Assembly (NCBI GenBank): GCA_031275035.1
Contig: JAISPH010000166.1
Coordinates: 1 to 6,395, forward strand
DNA from: Treponema sp.
Lineage (GTDB): Bacteria; Spirochaetota; Spirochaetia; Treponematales; Breznakiellaceae
Length of the DNA: 6,395 nt
Reading direction: 5' to 3'
Made by a program: the position numbers and the translations under genes. Shown here piece by piece: positions 4,864-6,395 of the stretch. The notes under the pieces are model-generated. The model made no database searches, had not been told where the DNA came from, and saw nothing but the letters and a program-made list of their open reading frames with translations. The first letter of the stretch is position 1; each line of letters opens with the position of its first letter.

Positions 4864-5415
4864 TTGCATTTCACCCTATGTGATTTGGTTACCGACATCA
4901 CCCAGAATGCGGCTGAGTCGGGAGCTGCGCTGGTGGAGCTGGATGTTCGGGAGACGGACAGGGGCCCCAACGGGCATTCGGAGTTCCGTTTCGCGGTTAA
5001 GGACAACGGCAAGGGGATGGATCAGGATGAGCTGAAGCGGGCTATCGATCCCTTTGTTACCGACGGGATAAAGCATCCTCACCGGAAGGTGGGGCTGGGG
5101 ATTCCGTTTTTAATACAGACCGCCGAACAGTCCGGCGGCGGCTGGGATCTGCGGTCGGAAAAAAATACGGGAACCACCGTAAAAGCCTGGTTTGACATGG
5201 AGAATGTGGATACTCCCCCGGTGGGGGATGTTCCCGGACTGTTCCGCACGGTGATCCTGTTCCCCGGTCCGGGGGATATGCGTATCCGCCGTTTTAAAGG
5301 GGAAGCAGGTTACGAAGTGTCAAAGTCGGAACTTGCCGAGGCTCTGGGGGGGCTGGAGGATACCGCTTCCCTGATACTGCTGGATAAGTATCTGCGATCC
5401 CTGGAAGAAGAATAG
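4864..5415 (+). CDS. GHKL-type ATPase domain protein in the hydrogenase operon
   Basis: The 183-residue protein is almost entirely a Bergerat-fold (HATPase_c) domain. Seen: the N box DITQNAAESGA at 11-21 with Asn15; the G1 box VKDNGKGMD at 45-53 with Asp47; DPFVTDG at 62-68; the G2 box KVGLGIPF at 75-82; and GTTVKAWF at 103-110. There is no dimerisation or phospho-acceptor His domain, no receiver and no membrane segment, so it is not a complete sensor kinase. It resembles the size class of SpoIIAB/RsbW anti-sigma kinases but has a C-terminal tail (about 112-183) containing GDVPGLFRTVILFPG. From memory, similar proteins sit between the NuoE- and NuoF-like genes of clostridial hydrogenase operons; their role is not established to my knowledge. 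The start is TTG 4864, with AAGGCGG (4851-4857) six bases upstream. No other start fits, because the next in-frame ATG (residue 52) lies inside the G1 box. Confidence 0.82.
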   Translation: MHFTLCDLVTDITQNAAESGAALVELDVRETDRGPNGHSEFRFAVKDNGKGMDQDELKRAIDPFVTDGIKHPHRKVGLGIPFLIQTAEQSGGGWDLRSEKNTGTTVKAWFDMENVDTPPVGDVPGLFRTVILFPGPGDMRIRRFKGEAGYEVSKSELAEALGGLEDTASLILLDKYLRSLEEE

Positions 5416-5416
5416 G

Positions 5417-5446
5417 GGAAAGCCGGCGTACAGTACGGTTCTTTCC
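5417..5446 (+). repeat. Intercistronic stem-loop between the ATPase gene and hndB
   Basis: GGAAAG (5417-5422) pairs with CTTTCC (5441-5446), and CGTA (5427-5430) pairs with TACG (5434-5437) around loop CAG, with an internal loop CCGG/GTT. It starts one base after the ATPase stop codon. No T run follows, so it is unlikely to be a full terminator. Its place in the longest gap of the operon (76 bases) suggests partial attenuation or mRNA processing. Confidence 0.4.
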
Positions 5447-5491
5447 GCCCTTTGTTAATATGAAGCATAAATTCTTATAGAGGAGAGAGAG

Positions 5492-5890
5492 ATGGCTAAA
5501 ATGACCTTGGAAGAACTGAGGGCGCTCAGGGATACTAAAAAAATGGATCTGAGAAAACGGGATGCGGAAGGCAAGGAGATCCAGGTTATCGTGGGTATGG
5601 GTACCTGCGGTATCGCCGCCGGGGCAAAGGTTACCCTGGATGCATTTCTCAAGTCCCTGGATGAGAGCAAGCTGGTGGACAGCGTGCTGGTCCGCCAGAC
5701 CGGCTGTATGGGGCTCTGCCACTCGGAGCCCACCGTGGAAGTTATCGTTCCCGGCATGCCCGCCGTCATCTACGGCAAGGTCGATTCCGCCGCCGCGGAT
5801 GAAATTGTAAAGAAACATATTATTGGCCGGGAACTCCTGGACAATCATATCCTGGACCGGCCCGCCGCCGACATCATGAGCGCGAAGTAG
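5492..5890 (+). CDS. hndB: HndB-like thioredoxin-fold iron-sulfur protein of the hydrogenase
   Basis: The 132-residue protein has a short charged N-terminus (1-30) and then a thioredoxin-like ferredoxin domain: IVGMGTCGIAAGAK at 33-46 with Cys39, and RQTGCMGLCHSEPTVEV at 68-84 with Cys72 and Cys76 (C-x3-C). Only three cysteines exist; the position where NuoE has its second ligand is in GIAAGA. As far as I recall, the GTCGIAAGA sequence is typical of the HndB family, so this is not a mutation of this copy. The fourth ligand, if a cluster forms, is unknown. The family is a subunit of NADP-reducing hydrogenase, also found fused at the N-terminus of some NuoF-like proteins. The start is well supported: AGGAG (5481-5485) is six bases from ATG 5492. 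The next gene begins 12 bases after its stop, so co-translation with it is likely. Confidence 0.85.
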   Translation: MAKMTLEELRALRDTKKMDLRKRDAEGKEIQVIVGMGTCGIAAGAKVTLDAFLKSLDESKLVDSVLVRQTGCMGLCHSEPTVEVIVPGMPAVIYGKVDSAAADEIVKKHIIGRELLDNHILDRPAADIMSAK

Positions 5891-5902
5891 GGGGAAGAAA
5901 GC

Positions 5903-6395
5903 ATGGCCTATAACCATTACATCCTTACCTGTGGAGGGACCGCCTGCGAGTCCAACAAGGGGGCGGAGATCTATGAAAGGCTTATAGCGGAAGCCGAAAA
6001 GCACGGCGTTAAGGGTGAGGTGCAGATCGTTAAAACCGGCTGCTTCGGCTTCTGTGAACGGGGGCCCATCGTCAAGGTGCTGCCGGAAGAGTCCTTCTAT
6101 GTGGACGTTACCCCCGAAGATGCGGTGGAAATTATCGCCGAACAGATTGTAAAAGGACGGGAAGTGCCCCGGCTTCTCTACAAGGGCGAGGGGGAACAGA
6201 AAAAGGCCAACGTGGTGGAGGACATTGAATTCTACCAGAAGCAGGTCCGGGTGGTTCTCCGCAACTGCGGCGTTATCAATCCTGAAAATATTGACGAATA
6301 CATAGCCCGGGAAGGCTATGCGGGGCTGGAGAAGGTCCTCTTTGAGTGGACCCCCGAACAGCTTATCGAAGAGATGAAGATCTCCGGCCTCCGGG
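5903..6395 (+). CDS. hndC: NuoF-like flavin subunit of the hydrogenase (HndC/HydB type), N-terminal part
   Basis: 164 codons are visible before the window ends. Residues 1-90 form a thioredoxin-like [2Fe-2S] domain with Cys10 and Cys15 in TCGGTACE (C-x4-C) and Cys47 and Cys51 in GCFGFCERGP (C-x3-C), so all four ligands are present. From about residue 108, DIEFYQKQVRVVLRNCGVI leads into the NuoF (51-kDa) domain, and the last residues, ISGLR, are the start of the glycine-rich motif that normally continues toward the NADH/FMN site. The FMN, NAD(P) and 4Fe-4S parts lie outside. The N-terminal ferredoxin domain separates this HydB/HndC class from plain complex I NuoF. GGGGAAG (5891-5897) lies five bases before ATG 5903. 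By analogy with other operons, an [FeFe]-hydrogenase catalytic gene should follow; this is not visible here. NAD versus NADP preference cannot be judged. Confidence 0.88.
   Translation, partial: MAYNHYILTCGGTACESNKGAEIYERLIAEAEKHGVKGEVQIVKTGCFGFCERGPIVKVLPEESFYVDVTPEDAVEIIAEQIVKGREVPRLLYKGEGEQKKANVVEDIEFYQKQVRVVLRNCGVINPENIDEYIAREGYAGLEKVLFEWTPEQLIEEMKISGLR

Noticed and set aside
5452..5481. Internal promoter TTGTTA with TATAGA ahead of hndB
   Set aside because: The spacing of 18 is tolerable, but the -10 box would overlap the AGGAG ribosome binding site and leave no leader.
5294..6004. Minus-strand open frame of 236 codons
   Set aside because: It spans three well-supported plus-strand genes in the antisense direction and shows no family features.
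1..6395. CRISPR array, tRNA or rRNA gene
   Set aside because: No regularly spaced direct repeats, tRNA cloverleaf or rRNA-like segment was found on either strand.

Overview
The window looks like part of a spirochaete chromosome, most likely a Treponema of the termite-gut type. This rests on a roughly 50% or higher GC coding bias on the right, a spirochaete-style lipoprotein, a FadD-like ligase and a multi-subunit NAD(P)-linked [FeFe]-hydrogenase operon. The assignment is inferred from gene content; no 16S or other marker gene is present.

Left part (1-1470): AT-rich and accessory in character. It opens with the N-terminal 198 codons of a large serine recombinase on the minus strand, starting at GTG 596 and running off the window edge. 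The next 874 bases hold no gene I can support but are full of secondary structure: a cluster of perfect inverted repeats (673-906), a strong bidirectional terminator (1072-1108), a 37-bp palindromic repeat (1113-1149), a foldback block built from GTCCAT/ATGGAC half-sites (1284-1386), and a 16-bp-stem hairpin (1420-1456) at the end of the next gene.

Middle part (1471-4220): a long-chain acyl-CoA synthetase (AMP-forming) on the minus strand and, divergently, a lipoprotein of unknown function on the plus strand. The 270 bp between them carry GC-rich hairpins and a second copy of the 37-bp repeat (30 of 37 identical), so the two copies bracket the ligase gene.

Right part (4221-6395): a plus-strand operon for a soluble, NAD(P)-linked and possibly electron-bifurcating [FeFe] hydrogenase. 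In order it encodes a NuoE/HndA-like [2Fe-2S] subunit, a small GHKL-type ATPase with no kinase parts, an HndB-like thioredoxin-fold protein, and the N-terminus of a NuoF/HndC/HydB-like flavin subunit cut by the window end. The catalytic [FeFe] subunit would be expected just beyond. A candidate promoter, a 16-bp palindrome in the leader and an intercistronic hairpin are the visible control elements. The subunits would pass electrons between NAD(P)H, FMN, Fe-S clusters and H2. The ATPase is the least explained member and the most interesting item in the window.
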